64,000 nucleotides of DNA. Origin: an uncultured Emticicia sp. GTDB lineage: Bacteria > Bacteroidota > Bacteroidia > Cytophagales > Spirosomataceae. The stretch is from the NCBI RefSeq assembly GCF_937903345.1, contig NZ_CALCZQ010000030.1, positions 248,001-312,000 on the forward strand, given 5' to 3'. Position 1 is the stretch's first letter, and every line of letters begins with the position of its first letter. Shown piece after piece: positions 27,119 through 36,990 of the stretch. A model generated the notes under the pieces. The model was given only the letters and a program-made list of their open reading frames with translations. It was not told where the DNA came from and made no database searches. The position numbers were made by a program, and so were the translations under genes.

Positions 27119-28702
27119 ATGACAAAGCAGTACATTTTATTAAGTTACATTTTTTTATTTTTTATTAGTTGCAAAGAAAAAGAAGTAGCTCCTCCCACTT
27201 TAAGTTTTTCCAATTCAAAAATTGATTTGGGAGCAATTACATCCACTTCAACATCATCTCTGACTCTTACCCAAAATGGCGAAGGTACGATTTCTTATAC
27301 AATAAGTAGTAATAAATCTTGGCTTAAATTATCTAAATCGACAGGAACAATTTCTGCAACTGATGTAATTAGCATTTCTACCCTAATTAATTCTAATGAT
27401 TTAGTTGAAGGAGAGAACACAGCAATAGTAAGTATCACTCCAACGATTAATGGCATTGTATCGCCAGTTGTTTCTGTGACTGTAAAAGGTATTTATAAAA
27501 CGACAACCATTAGTCTTAATTCGACAAGCATTGATTTTGGAACTATTACAGCAAATAAGTCAGTATTTCTGAAAATGACTAAAATTGGTACAGAAAACCT
27601 TGGTTTTGATGTAAGTTCAGATCAATCTTGGTTACTTATTGATAAATATTCTGGTACAATTACAGGAACTGATTCAATAAAAATTACAGTCGATACGAAA
27701 ACATTAACAGGAGGAAATCAAACTGGAAATATTACAATCACACCAAAAGTAAATGGAGCTTCTGGAAAGCAAACAATAGTTCCCGTAAAGATAAATTATG
27801 ATGATACCATCACAGGAATTATTGAAAAACGGACTTTAAGTAAAAATGAAACTTGGGGCGGAAATATTAGCTTAAATGGAAATGTGACCGTGCCAAAAGG
27901 ATTTGTTTTGACAATAAAACCTGGCACAAAAATAGCTGTTAAAAATACCATAGAAGGCATTGATTTAATAATTAATGGTAAATTGATAATGAATGGAGAT
28001 GCTACTAATATTATTGAAATGAAATCTGAAAATGCTAAACCTGACTATGACGATTGGAATGGAATACAAGCAAATGGCGATATCGAAATGTCTTATTGCT
28101 ATTTAAGAGATGCTTATAGTCCTATTAGTTTTGCTCTTACTGGTATTGGCATCAATCAAACAAAAGCACCATCCATTCATCATTGTTTATTTGAAAATGC
28201 TTTCCAAGCTATTGATTTTGTAACATCTAAATTTGAAACCACATTTTATAATCTGACTTTCAGAAATTTGCAATTTAATTCGATTTTGATATCTGATGTT
28301 AAGGTTTTAACAATTAAAGACTCTGAATTTTTATCTTCTAAAAGCGATATTGCTATTTATACTGCTGGTTTGGCTTTATCAGTTACAAATTCAAATTTTG
28401 TTCCTAAACAATATGATTTTTATGAAAACGTTTTTGTCTTTGATAATGTAAAATATGCAAATAATAAGGTCGCGATGACAGATTGTTTTGGTGTAAGTTA
28501 TACTGATGGATTTAATAAAAATGGCAATGTTTTCACAAATACAACACCCGCAAGTACAGCCAATCTGAATGTTGGTTGTGGGTTTGCCAATAAATACAAA
28601 TCAGCAAGGCTGAGAGTAGTTGATGCCTTAGGTGAGACAGCAGCGAATCAACAAATGCTTGAATATAAAAAGCAGCGTCATTTAAAAATCCAAAATAAGT
28701 AA
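27119..28702 (+). CDS. Surface lipoprotein with two BACON-like domains and a right-handed beta-helix
   Basis: 527 residues. The lipobox FFISC puts the lipid on Cys18. Two homologous beta-sandwich repeats follow, about residues 28-125 and 130-230: each begins LSFSNSKIDLG or ISLNSTSIDFG and contains a conserved SWL motif (SNKSWLKLSKSTGTIS; SDQSWLLIDKYSGTIT), the pattern of BACON carbohydrate- or mucin-associated domains. The C-terminal half (GNISLNGNVTVPKG, ITGTKI-like coils, FENAFQAIDF) looks like a right-handed parallel beta-helix. Ends before a terminator. Likely exposed on the outer membrane; binding of polysaccharide or host/environmental glycans is inference. Confidence 0.75.
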   Translation: MTKQYILLSYIFLFFISCKEKEVAPPTLSFSNSKIDLGAITSTSTSSLTLTQNGEGTISYTISSNKSWLKLSKSTGTISATDVISISTLINSNDLVEGENTAIVSITPTINGIVSPVVSVTVKGIYKTTTISLNSTSIDFGTITANKSVFLKMTKIGTENLGFDVSSDQSWLLIDKYSGTITGTDSIKITVDTKTLTGGNQTGNITITPKVNGASGKQTIVPVKINYDDTITGIIEKRTLSKNETWGGNISLNGNVTVPKGFVLTIKPGTKIAVKNTIEGIDLIINGKLIMNGDATNIIEMKSENAKPDYDDWNGIQANGDIEMSYCYLRDAYSPISFALTGIGINQTKAPSIHHCLFENAFQAIDFVTSKFETTFYNLTFRNLQFNSILISDVKVLTIKDSEFLSSKSDIAIYTAGLALSVTNSNFVPKQYDFYENVFVFDNVKYANNKVAMTDCFGVSYTDGFNKNGNVFTNTTPASTANLNVGCGFANKYKSARLRVVDALGETAANQQMLEYKKQRHLKIQNK

Positions 28703-28747
28703 AATAAAAAAGCCTCAAGGTCAATATATATCTTGAGGCTTTTTATT
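28703..28747. terminator. Bidirectional intrinsic terminator between convergent genes
   Basis: Stem AAAAAGCCTCAAG (ending 28719) with CTTGAGGCTTTTT (28732-28744) and flanking AAT/ATT pairs; A-run upstream and T-run downstream. It begins at the stop of the BACON protein and serves the transglutaminase gene on the other strand too. Confidence 0.85.
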
Positions 28748-28761
28748 GTCTAAAAACTAAA

Positions 28762-29631
28762 TTACTCTCCACGAATCACGTCCACTTCAACTGCCACTTT
28801 ATGTTCTCCAGAACTAAAAATGATTCCTTTGAGTGGTGCAACATCGGCATAATCTCGGCCGTAGGCAGTTACTATGTGTTTATCGCTCGGAATTAAGTTA
28901 TTCGTTGGGTCAAATTCGCACCAACCCATATCAGGAATATACACCGAAATCCAAGCATGTGAAGCATCAGAGCCTTGCAATTTTGGCTTTCCTTTTGGCG
29001 GAATCGTTTCGATGTAGCCACTCACATAACGTGCCGCTAAACCAACGCTTCGCAAGCACGCTATGGCCAAATGAGAGAAGTCTTGACATACACCTTTTCG
29101 TTCTTTCAAAACAGTTTTTAGTGGCGTATTGACACTTGTAAAACCTGATTTAAACTGAAATTCATGAAAAATTTTAGAGGAAAGTTTACTCACTCCTTCA
29201 AAAAGCGGCATATTGGGCGAAAGACATGTTTCGGCAAAAGCTTTAATTTCATCGTCCCATTTGATAAACTGACTTGGTAGCTGATATTGCAAAACCTCTA
29301 TCTTTAGAGCATTATCATTTTGAAATTTCATTTTAGCCTCCTGACAGGTAATTGGACTGATTGCTGCCACGTTTTTTGGCAAAATCTCAATTTCGCTCGA
29401 AGCTATTACTTTCAGTAGCTTGTGCGATGTATGCAAAGAAAAATAATGCTGTGTATTACCAAAAAAATCTTTTCGAGCATAGACTTTGTTTGGCTGTGGC
29501 TCAATCGCTAAATCAAAGCTGTGGCATAACTGGGTGGGCAGCGAAAGAGGCTCTAAACAAAGTACGCTTTGGTAATTATCAACAGGATTTACATAAGTAT
29601 AGACGGTTTGATGCCGTAGCTTATATTTCAT
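28762..29631 (-). CDS. Transglutaminase-like cysteine protease-fold protein of the ATP-grasp cluster
   Basis: 289 residues. An N-terminal bacterial transglutaminase-associated beta domain (YKLRHQTVYTYVNPVDNYQS) precedes the transglutaminase core with a complete Cys-His-Asp triad: Cys182 in KGVCQDFSHLA, His225 in SDASHAWISVY and Asp241 in WCEFDPTN. It overlaps the end of the ATP-grasp/alpha-E gene by 11 bp, so both are translationally coupled. In comparative work by Iyer and colleagues such transglutaminases are predicted to act as peptidases or amide-forming enzymes in a system with ATP-grasp ligases and alpha-E proteins. A predicted cytosolic role is inferred from the absence of a signal peptide. 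Confidence 0.92.
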   Translation of the reverse strand: MKYKLRHQTVYTYVNPVDNYQSVLCLEPLSLPTQLCHSFDLAIEPQPNKVYARKDFFGNTQHYFSLHTSHKLLKVIASSEIEILPKNVAAISPITCQEAKMKFQNDNALKIEVLQYQLPSQFIKWDDEIKAFAETCLSPNMPLFEGVSKLSSKIFHEFQFKSGFTSVNTPLKTVLKERKGVCQDFSHLAIACLRSVGLAARYVSGYIETIPPKGKPKLQGSDASHAWISVYIPDMGWCEFDPTNNLIPSDKHIVTAYGRDYADVAPLKGIIFSSGEHKVAVEVDVIRGE

Positions 29632-32182
29632 CTGAATTTATTTTTTCTATGGTATCTAAAAATGAATGTTGCATCACTGAATGATTAAAATAAAGGCTCG
29701 CAAGATTGCTCGTTACGTTTGAAATCAAATCATAAACTTGTTTTAAAGTCTTATCGAGTTCCGTGCGAAATTGTGTGTCTTCATTGGCTTTTATCATGCT
29801 TTCTGCATCGAAAAGTTTCACAAGAGTGATGGCTTCTAAAACCGTTCGTTCGGCAATATTTAGTCGATTTAAGTCAATATTTTTTGGTAATTTCGATAAA
29901 CAACTCGATAAAGCATCAAGCAAATAGGATAAGGTATAAGGTAAATTGGTTTCCAAGAAAGCCATATTTAGCACCGCTACCAAACTCCAATGAGATTTAT
30001 AAATATAGCGATATTGTGCCAATAAATGATGGTTTTCCAAAACGGCTTCCATCAAAACAGTTTCTACTTCATCATTATTTTTGAAGCTAAATGCCGAACG
30101 AAGTACGGAAACAAGTGATAAAATTCGCTCAATATTTTTTCCGGCTTCGAGCAAATAAAAACCGCTGTCTCGTGGTAGTGTCTCGAAAATATTGCCGTAA
30201 AAAGCAAAAAGTCGAGTATAGAGTCTATCCAAACTATGGCTTACTTGATTGATACTGTGTGAATTTCTGAGTGATTGAAGATTATCTTCAATCAAGTTCA
30301 AAATTCGACGAGTATCGGCATTCCATTTATCGCTTACTTGGTTAGAAGTTCGTAAAAACGATTGAATGTCATACGCAACTGAACCAGCTTTTTTACTATT
30401 ATTGATTAAGCTAAACAGTTCGGGTTCAGGATTTTCAAAAATTGAGGCATCCTCATCTTCCGTAAACCCTGGGTAAGTCCTAGTTAGGTGAGTGATTGAT
30501 TTAAACAAAACTACTAGGTATTCTTGTTGTTGTTTACCTTTATCATTTACATTTTCATTCAGGCGGTCAAGTACGATTTTCAAGAAACTCGTCAATGCCA
30601 TTGTTCGCTCAAATAAGCGTCCAACCCAAAATAAATTTTCGGCATTTCTACTTGTAAGCGAGTTATTGTGCTGATTATTAGATGTTTTACGTATAACTAT
30701 GCGTTCATAATGTTCTGTTGGGGTATCTGTAACAATCCAAGTATCTTTCGATAAACCACCCAATTGATTCGAGATTACAAACTTATCTTTTACGGGCGAA
30801 CTACGTGTAAGTCCACCTTGCATTACTTTGTAATCATTGCCGTCAGATACCAAAAAAGTTCGGATAGCGGCAAAACGGGGAACTAATTTTCCATCAATAA
30901 GCGAAGGGGTTGTGGAAAGACTTACCTCTTCTTGAGCCACAAAATCTTTCGGATTTTTAAGAATCGTCTGACGAAGCTTTTCTAAATCCTCTTTGCTCAT
31001 TTGTCGCCCATAGAGCGACTTAAAGCCTTGTTTACGATTGGCTTTTTTGATGATTAGTCGGTGTAAATTGCTCAGTACGAAGTTCAATTCTTTGGTTTGT
31101 CCACACCACCAAGTAGCTACCGAATTCATCTGTAAAGGCTCATCAAGCAAAAACTTACAAGCATTTTGCATAAAAGCCATCATGCCGTAGTTTTCTACAA
31201 CACTCGCACCAGGTGGATTAACAACTGCAACGTTTCCCATTCGCATAATTTGTAGCAAACCTGGCACTCCCAAAAGTGAATTTTGTCGGAGCTCAAGTGG
31301 ATCGCACCATTCATCATCTACTCGTCTGATAATTACATCGATACGTTCCAAACCATCAATTGATTTTAGCCAAACAAATCCATCTCTGACCAATAAATCA
31401 CTGCCTTGTACGAGGGTATAACCTAAATATGATGATAAATAAACATGCTCGAAGTAGGTTTCATTGTCTGCCCCAGGTGTCAAGAATACAACGTTTGGGT
31501 TTTCGTTAGAAAGATTTCCTAAGGTTGCAACAGTCTGCTGTAAATGGTTAAAATAAGGTGAAAGCCTGTTTCGATAAATATTTTTATTGAGTTCTGGAAA
31601 AACCTTTGCCATTACAGTTCTATTTTCGAGGGTGTAGCCCGAACCTGACGGCGATTGGGTACGATTATCCAAAAGCCACATTTTGCCATCTGGCCCACGA
31701 GCCATATCGCAAGCATAAATTAAAAGTTGATTTTGAAGTTTTTGTTTGACGTCAAAGCAAGGTTGTAGAAATCCCGAATTATCAAAAACCAATTCGGCAG
31801 GAATGATATTTTTTTTAATCAATAATTGCTGCCCATAAATATCTTTTAGAATCAAATCTAACAAATGGGCTCTTTGTTTGAGTCCTTTTTCGATATTTTG
31901 CCATTCTTTCTGATGAATCAAAAAAGGAATTGGATCGAGTTTCCATGCACGGTTTCCGCCATTGTCTGAATTATAAACATTATAAGTAACACCGTTCTCT
32001 TTAAGCTTATTAATGATTTCTTGGTTACGCAGCTCCAATTCTTCCATTCCGATCGAATCCAAAGTATCGAAAAGGCTTTTCCAATGTGGTTTCACCTGAC
32101 CATTTTGATCAATTACTTCATCGTATGAGTTAATTGTTTTTTTATATGAATCGAGCAGGCTCAAAGATAAATTTTCTGTCAT
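29621..32182 (-). CDS. Circularly permuted ATP-grasp fused to alpha-E domain
   Basis: 853 residues. The N-terminal part (about 1-480) is the circularly permuted ATP-grasp type 2 (formerly DUF404/DUF407): NGGNRAWKLDPIPFLI, LVFDNSGFLQPCFDVKQ, VIRRVDDEWCDPLELRQ and VNPPGASVVENYGMMAFMQN are its conserved blocks. The rest (about 520-840) is the alpha-helical alpha-E domain (formerly DUF403): LTSRNAENLFWVGRLFERTM and LPRDSGFYLLEAGKNIERIL. In many bacteria these are two adjacent genes; here they are fused. ATP-grasp enzymes form amide or peptide bonds through acyl-phosphates, so an amidoligase role on a peptide or glutathione-like substrate is predicted, not shown. Co-transcribed with the transglutaminase gene. 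Confidence 0.93.
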   Translation of the reverse strand: MTENLSLSLLDSYKKTINSYDEVIDQNGQVKPHWKSLFDTLDSIGMEELELRNQEIINKLKENGVTYNVYNSDNGGNRAWKLDPIPFLIHQKEWQNIEKGLKQRAHLLDLILKDIYGQQLLIKKNIIPAELVFDNSGFLQPCFDVKQKLQNQLLIYACDMARGPDGKMWLLDNRTQSPSGSGYTLENRTVMAKVFPELNKNIYRNRLSPYFNHLQQTVATLGNLSNENPNVVFLTPGADNETYFEHVYLSSYLGYTLVQGSDLLVRDGFVWLKSIDGLERIDVIIRRVDDEWCDPLELRQNSLLGVPGLLQIMRMGNVAVVNPPGASVVENYGMMAFMQNACKFLLDEPLQMNSVATWWCGQTKELNFVLSNLHRLIIKKANRKQGFKSLYGRQMSKEDLEKLRQTILKNPKDFVAQEEVSLSTTPSLIDGKLVPRFAAIRTFLVSDGNDYKVMQGGLTRSSPVKDKFVISNQLGGLSKDTWIVTDTPTEHYERIVIRKTSNNQHNNSLTSRNAENLFWVGRLFERTMALTSFLKIVLDRLNENVNDKGKQQQEYLVVLFKSITHLTRTYPGFTEDEDASIFENPEPELFSLINNSKKAGSVAYDIQSFLRTSNQVSDKWNADTRRILNLIEDNLQSLRNSHSINQVSHSLDRLYTRLFAFYGNIFETLPRDSGFYLLEAGKNIERILSLVSVLRSAFSFKNNDEVETVLMEAVLENHHLLAQYRYIYKSHWSLVAVLNMAFLETNLPYTLSYLLDALSSCLSKLPKNIDLNRLNIAERTVLEAITLVKLFDAESMIKANEDTQFRTELDKTLKQVYDLISNVTSNLASLYFNHSVMQHSFLDTIEKINSDEI

Positions 32183-32514
32183 TTAATACTTTTAAGGGTC
32201 ATGCACAAATTAATGCTTTTTAGGTGGAAAAAACCAATAAATTCTTGAATTAAACAAATAAAATGCTAATGATGGTTTTGAGTATCAATCCTTAGTATAT
32301 GCTTTTCTTTTTTTTCGTCCTTTTTTTCAAGTAGGGGAAGCAAAATTCTGACGAAGTCGAATTTTGGCGGGTAGTTTAAAGGCCTTTTATGCTTGTTTGC
32401 AATAAATTCTATGCCTACAATCACCTCGTCGACTGCTTAGGTCACACCTCTTTTTAGAGCAGGGAAAATTATTCGAATATAATGTTCTAACAAATAATTT
32501 AGCAACCTACAATA
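32183..32514. other. Intergenic region between the DUF2126 and ATP-grasp genes
   Basis: 332 bp with no gene seen. It holds a short inverted repeat, CAAAATTC...GAATTTTG, at about 32341-32367, without a T-run, and a locally less AT-rich segment around 32400-32460. A promoter for the ATP-grasp/transglutaminase pair may lie here but I find no TAnnTTTG box. Confidence 0.5.
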
Positions 32515-35500
32515 TTAATATTTCTTTGCTCTCCAAAAATGTCTTAAATCAAGTGTATTTGGATATTCAGGATTTATTAACTCAATTGGTGTATCAGGCT
32601 TAAGTTCGCTTTTTGTTTGAGCTACAAATCTCGAAACTGTTGGAGTATCGAATATCGGGGCGGTTTGTTCAATTGAACTCGAAGGCGTATGTCCAAAATC
32701 CCAGAAACGGCTGATTTTACGAGATTCAGCTTCATAACTATTCACAGGATAAGTATCGAAACTTCTTCCGCCTGGATGAGTAACAAAATAGGTACAGCCC
32801 CCAATAATTCGGTCGTTCCAGGTGTCGACAATATCAAAAACCATCGGTGCATCAACACCAATATTTGGATGCAATGCAGATGGTGGATTCCAGGCTTTAT
32901 ATCTTATTCCAGCTACATATTCGCCTTTTATTCCGGTACTTCTTAGAGGAATCCTGCAGCCTTTACAAAGTAAAATATGTCGCTCTGGAATAATTCCTGA
33001 AATCTTTACTTGCAATCTTTCGAGAGATGAATCAACAAAACGAGCTGTTCCCGAATTTGATAATTCTTCGCCTAAAACATGCCATGGTTCAATACCCAGT
33101 CGAATTTCAAGTTGAATATTATCGATTGTGATTCCACCATGAAAAGGAAAACGGAACTCGAAAAATGGATCAAACCACGAAATGTCGAAATCATAACCTG
33201 CATCTTTCAAGTCGTTTACAACATCAATCATATCTAGATATGCAAAATGGGGCAGCAAGAATTTGTCGTGCAGTTCCGTACCCCATCTGATAAGTTTTTT
33301 CTTATAAGGTTTCTTCCAAAATTTTGCTACTAATGCACGCACCAAGAGGTTTTGAACCAAATTCATGTGTTTATGAGGTGGCATATCGAATGCACGTAAT
33401 TCCAAAATTCCAAGACGGCCTGTCGATGAATCTGGTGAGTACAATTTATCAATACAAAATTCCGTTCGGTGTGTATTTCCAGTGATATCGGTCAATAAAT
33501 TTCTGAAAATTCGGTCAACCATCCAAAAAGGCACTTCTTTGTCTTCGGGAATTTGCTCAAAAGCAATTTCCATTTCATATAATCGTTCGTCACGACCTTC
33601 GTCAATGCGTGGTGCTTGGCTTGTAGGCCCGATAAAGGGCCCTGAAAAAAGATAACTCAAGACTGGATGATGCTGCCAATAGGTAATTAAGCTTTGTAGT
33701 AAATCAGGTCTTCGAAGCAACGGGCTATCTTCGGGTTTGGCTGCTCCGATTGTTACGTGATTTCCTCCACCCGTACCTGTATGGCGACCATCAACCATGA
33801 ACTTTTCAGTACCCAAACGAGCAAAAAATGCTTCTTCATAAAGGGCAGTTGTATTATCAACAATTTCTTGCCATGTTTTGGCAGGCTGCACGTTTACCTC
33901 AATAACTCCAGGGTCAGGAGTTACCATCATTTTTTCAATACGATAGTCAGATTTTGGGGTATATCCTTCAATTCTGACCGGCATTTGGAGTTTTTCAGCA
34001 GTTTTTTCTACCGAAGCCACCATATCAAGGTAAGTTTCGAGATAATCGGTAGGAGGGAGGAAAACGTAAACGATTCCGTCACGTTCTTCTACGCACAAAG
34101 CCGTTGAAAATGTATCAATTTCAAAAAGTAGCGAAGCGTCGCCCGAATTTTCTTTCTCTTTTTCTTCACTTTCTTCATCCAAAGCTTTCTTTTCTTGAGC
34201 TTTATAATTAGGTGAAGTCGTACCGTAACGTTCTTCAAGTGAAAGATTAAAATCGCCCAAAGGAGGTAATTCTTCAAATAAACTTCTTTCTACAGGATGC
34301 TCACGTTTGAGTTTTGAAGTTTTTGGTAAAGATTCTAATGGCAAACGTAAGCCAATTGGTGAATTTCCGGGGATTAAAAAACATTGCTGACGACGGAATT
34401 TCCATACGCAACTTGTCCAACGAGCTGCCTCGTGTTCCCATTTTACTGGTAAAACAAAGCCGGAGGGGTTATTTAGTCCTTTTTCGAGCAATTTTGCCAA
34501 TGTATGTCGCTGTATAGAATCTTTCAAATCTACTGCCAGCGGGTCGAGGTTTAGTGGTAATTTACCTTCTTCCAAAGCCCAATAGATGGGGTCTTCGTAG
34601 GTCGGCATCAGGTTTTTAGGGTCGATACCCAAATATTTTGTTAGTTCAATTGCAAAGCTTTCGGCAGCATGGAATGTAAATTTAGTTTCACCTTCCTTTG
34701 CTACTAAATCATCATTTTTCCAAATCGGAAGACCATCTTTTCTCCAATAAAGTGCATATTGCCAACTTGGAAACAATTCGCCTGGATACCATTTTCCTTG
34801 TCCGAAATGCAATAAACCGCCATGAGCAAAGCGTTTTTTGAGGCGAAGAGCTAAATCGTAAGCCAACTTTCGTTTGAGCGGGCCGTCGGCCGTTGAATTC
34901 CATTCGGGCGATTCAAAATCATCAATGGAAACGAAAGTTGGTTCTCCGCCCATCGTCAGACGAACGTCACCCTCTATGAGGTCTTTTTCAACTACATTTC
35001 CTACTTCCATTACCTTATTCCATTGTTGGTCGGTATAAGGTTTTGTTACTCGTGGATTTTCGTGGATCCTGAAAACACTATTATCGAATTCAAAACTAAC
35101 ATTACATACATCAGTCGCTCCAGTTACAGGGGCGGCACTGGCATAATCGGGCGTGCAACTAAGTGGAATATGTCCCTCGCTAGCAAAAAGCCCCGACGTT
35201 GGGTCAAGTCCAATCCAGCCAGCACCTGGTACATAAGTTTCTACCCAAGCGTGCAAGTCTGTAAAGTCTTTTTCTGGTCCTGAAGGGCCATCAAGTGATT
35301 TTACATCGGGGGCGAGTTGTACTAAATAGCCAGATACAAATCGTGATGCCAGTCCAAAGCTACGCAACACCTGTACCAACAGCCATGCAAAGTCTCGGCA
35401 CGAACCACTACCGAGTGTAAGGGTTTCTTCGCAGTTTTGTACACCAGTTTCTAAACGAATATTATATTTGATAGCATTAAAAACCTGTTGATTGGCATAG

Positions 35501-35940
35501 ACTAAAAAATCAACTGTATTTATGCCTTTTTGAATAGACATAAGGTTGATGAAATGCTGAGTTTTTTCGCCAATATCCTTTGTTTCTAAGTAAGGAACAA
35601 GCTCTTTTAAAAGGGTATTTTCGTAATTGAACGGAAATTTTCCAGCATATTCCTCCACGAAAAAATCAAAAGGATTGATTACCATTAAACGAGCAATTAC
35701 CTCTACTTCAATGCGTAATTCAGTTGTTTTTTCTGGAAACACCACTCTTGCTTGATAATTGCCAAATGGGTCTTGTTGCCAGTTTATAAAATGATTTTCG
35801 GGAAAAATCTTGAAGGTATATCCCTCAACTGCGGTCCGCGAATGAGCAGCAGGTCGCAAACGAAAAATATGCGGTGAAAGACTTACACTCCTATCAAATT
35901 TATAGGCTGTTTTGTGAGAAATGGCAACTTTTATAGACAT
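32515..35940 (-). CDS. Transglutaminase-DUF2126 fusion protein of the ATP-grasp cluster
   Basis: 1141 residues, no signal peptide. The first about 280 residues are a transglutaminase module: beta domain VAISHKTAYKFDRSVSLSPH, then Cys181 in GSGSCRDFAWLL, His230 in TDLHAWVETYVPG and Asp246 in GLDPTSG. The remaining 850 residues are DUF2126, seen in blocks such as LTMGGEPTFVSIDDFESPEW, VDGRHTGTGGGNHVTIG, DMPPHKHMNLVQNLLVRAL and RSFDTYPVNSYEAESRKISR; HTGTGGGNH resembles the glutamine-synthetase/GCS-like fold predicted for this domain. Order with the ATP-grasp-alpha-E and second transglutaminase genes is the classic cluster. The domain is predicted to ligate or modify peptides; no substrate is known. 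Confidence 0.93.
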   Translation of the reverse strand: MSIKVAISHKTAYKFDRSVSLSPHIFRLRPAAHSRTAVEGYTFKIFPENHFINWQQDPFGNYQARVVFPEKTTELRIEVEVIARLMVINPFDFFVEEYAGKFPFNYENTLLKELVPYLETKDIGEKTQHFINLMSIQKGINTVDFLVYANQQVFNAIKYNIRLETGVQNCEETLTLGSGSCRDFAWLLVQVLRSFGLASRFVSGYLVQLAPDVKSLDGPSGPEKDFTDLHAWVETYVPGAGWIGLDPTSGLFASEGHIPLSCTPDYASAAPVTGATDVCNVSFEFDNSVFRIHENPRVTKPYTDQQWNKVMEVGNVVEKDLIEGDVRLTMGGEPTFVSIDDFESPEWNSTADGPLKRKLAYDLALRLKKRFAHGGLLHFGQGKWYPGELFPSWQYALYWRKDGLPIWKNDDLVAKEGETKFTFHAAESFAIELTKYLGIDPKNLMPTYEDPIYWALEEGKLPLNLDPLAVDLKDSIQRHTLAKLLEKGLNNPSGFVLPVKWEHEAARWTSCVWKFRRQQCFLIPGNSPIGLRLPLESLPKTSKLKREHPVERSLFEELPPLGDFNLSLEERYGTTSPNYKAQEKKALDEESEEKEKENSGDASLLFEIDTFSTALCVEERDGIVYVFLPPTDYLETYLDMVASVEKTAEKLQMPVRIEGYTPKSDYRIEKMMVTPDPGVIEVNVQPAKTWQEIVDNTTALYEEAFFARLGTEKFMVDGRHTGTGGGNHVTIGAAKPEDSPLLRRPDLLQSLITYWQHHPVLSYLFSGPFIGPTSQAPRIDEGRDERLYEMEIAFEQIPEDKEVPFWMVDRIFRNLLTDITGNTHRTEFCIDKLYSPDSSTGRLGILELRAFDMPPHKHMNLVQNLLVRALVAKFWKKPYKKKLIRWGTELHDKFLLPHFAYLDMIDVVNDLKDAGYDFDISWFDPFFEFRFPFHGGITIDNIQLEIRLGIEPWHVLGEELSNSGTARFVDSSLERLQVKISGIIPERHILLCKGCRIPLRSTGIKGEYVAGIRYKAWNPPSALHPNIGVDAPMVFDIVDTWNDRIIGGCTYFVTHPGGRSFDTYPVNSYEAESRKISRFWDFGHTPSSSIEQTAPIFDTPTVSRFVAQTKSELKPDTPIELINPEYPNTLDLRHFWRAKKY

Positions 35941-36269
35941 AGAGTGAAAGGGCTTTGAATCAACCTTGTCAATATAAAAGAAAAAAAAAGAATTTGTAAA
36001 TAATTAGGTAAAAACCCTAAAAAAATAATATTTTTAGGTGGATTAGTGCAAGAAATTTTAACTTTACTATAAAAGGAGTTATTTAAACCTCAATTTTATT
36101 GTTATTCATTTTTTTGTTAAAGTTTTTAAAAACGTAAATAAATTCGAAGTTTTGGCTTTTAATTATTGAGTGGTATATTCTACTTATTTTGTATTTTTTT
36201 TATTGGAAAAAAAGAAAAAATGATTGATTTTGCATTGAAATAGATTCAAAAAAAACATCAATTTTCACA
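35941..36269. other. Divergent promoter region of the ATP-grasp and glycosyltransferase clusters
   Basis: 329 bp with no gene seen, strongly AT-rich. It contains an 8-bp perfect inverted repeat CCTAAAAA...TTTTTAGG at 36016-36038 that could be an operator. No exact TAnnTTTG box is visible for either divergent operon. Confidence 0.5.
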
Positions 36270-36983
36270 ATGCCAATAAAAGTCTTAATAATCATTCCAT
36301 GTTTCAATGAAGAGAAGTCAATTGCATTGTTATTGGAAGAACTTTTGAAGATTAACTTTTCAAATAAATATCGGGTTGAGATTGTGGTAGTTAATGATGG
36401 CTCACAAGATAAAACTGTCGAGGTTGTAAGTCAGTTTAATATAACTATTTTAGATTTACCTGTAAATATTGGTATTGGAGGAGCAGTACAAACTGGTCTT
36501 AAATATGCTTTTGAGAATGACTTTGAAATCGCTATTCAGGTGGACGGTGATGGACAGCATCCACCAATGGAGATTTTGAAAATGCTAAAAGCTCAAGAAG
36601 AAAATCCTTCAAATCTTATCATAGGCTCACGTTTTATCTCTAAAGAAGGTTTTCAATCTTCACTTTTGAGGCGATTAGGCATTTTTTACCTTCACTGGCT
36701 CAATAAAATTCTGACACAAAAAAAATTTTATGATATTACTTCAGGTTTTCGACTTTTTGACAAAAAAGCCATTTCCTTAGCCGCCCGTTTTTATCCTGAC
36801 GAGTATCCCGAACCAGAATCTTTAGTTATTTTTGCAAAGGCAGGTTTTTCGATTTCAGAAACGCCTGTGTTGATGAAACCTCGGCAAGGTGGGCAATCAT
36901 CCATTCGATATTTTTCTCAAGTTTATTACATTATTAAAGTAAGCCTCGCCATGTTTTTTTCTTATATTCGCAAAGTAAATTAA
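36270..36983 (+). CDS. Family 2 glycosyltransferase, dolichol/polyprenol-phosphate sugar transferase type
   Basis: 237 residues. GT-A features: KVLIIIPCFNEEKSIALLLE at the start, VVVNDGSQDKTVEVVSQ, the metal-binding VDGDGQHPPMEI, and GSRFISKEGF. The C-terminus has no long membrane domain but ends hydrophobic (SLAMFFSYIRKV). The sequence resembles DPM1-like enzymes that charge a polyprenyl phosphate with a sugar. It is followed after 7 bp by a DUF2304 membrane protein, a common GT2 partner. This starts a five-gene operon with tight or overlapping junctions. Confidence 0.92.
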   Translation: MPIKVLIIIPCFNEEKSIALLLEELLKINFSNKYRVEIVVVNDGSQDKTVEVVSQFNITILDLPVNIGIGGAVQTGLKYAFENDFEIAIQVDGDGQHPPMEILKMLKAQEENPSNLIIGSRFISKEGFQSSLLRRLGIFYLHWLNKILTQKKFYDITSGFRLFDKKAISLAARFYPDEYPEPESLVIFAKAGFSISETPVLMKPRQGGQSSIRYFSQVYYIIKVSLAMFFSYIRKVN

Positions 36984-36990
36984 TACGGTC

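Noticed and set aside
33757..34107. 116-residue plus-strand open frame inside the DUF2126 gene
   Set aside because: Shadow of the DUF2126 frame; no start or domain evidence.
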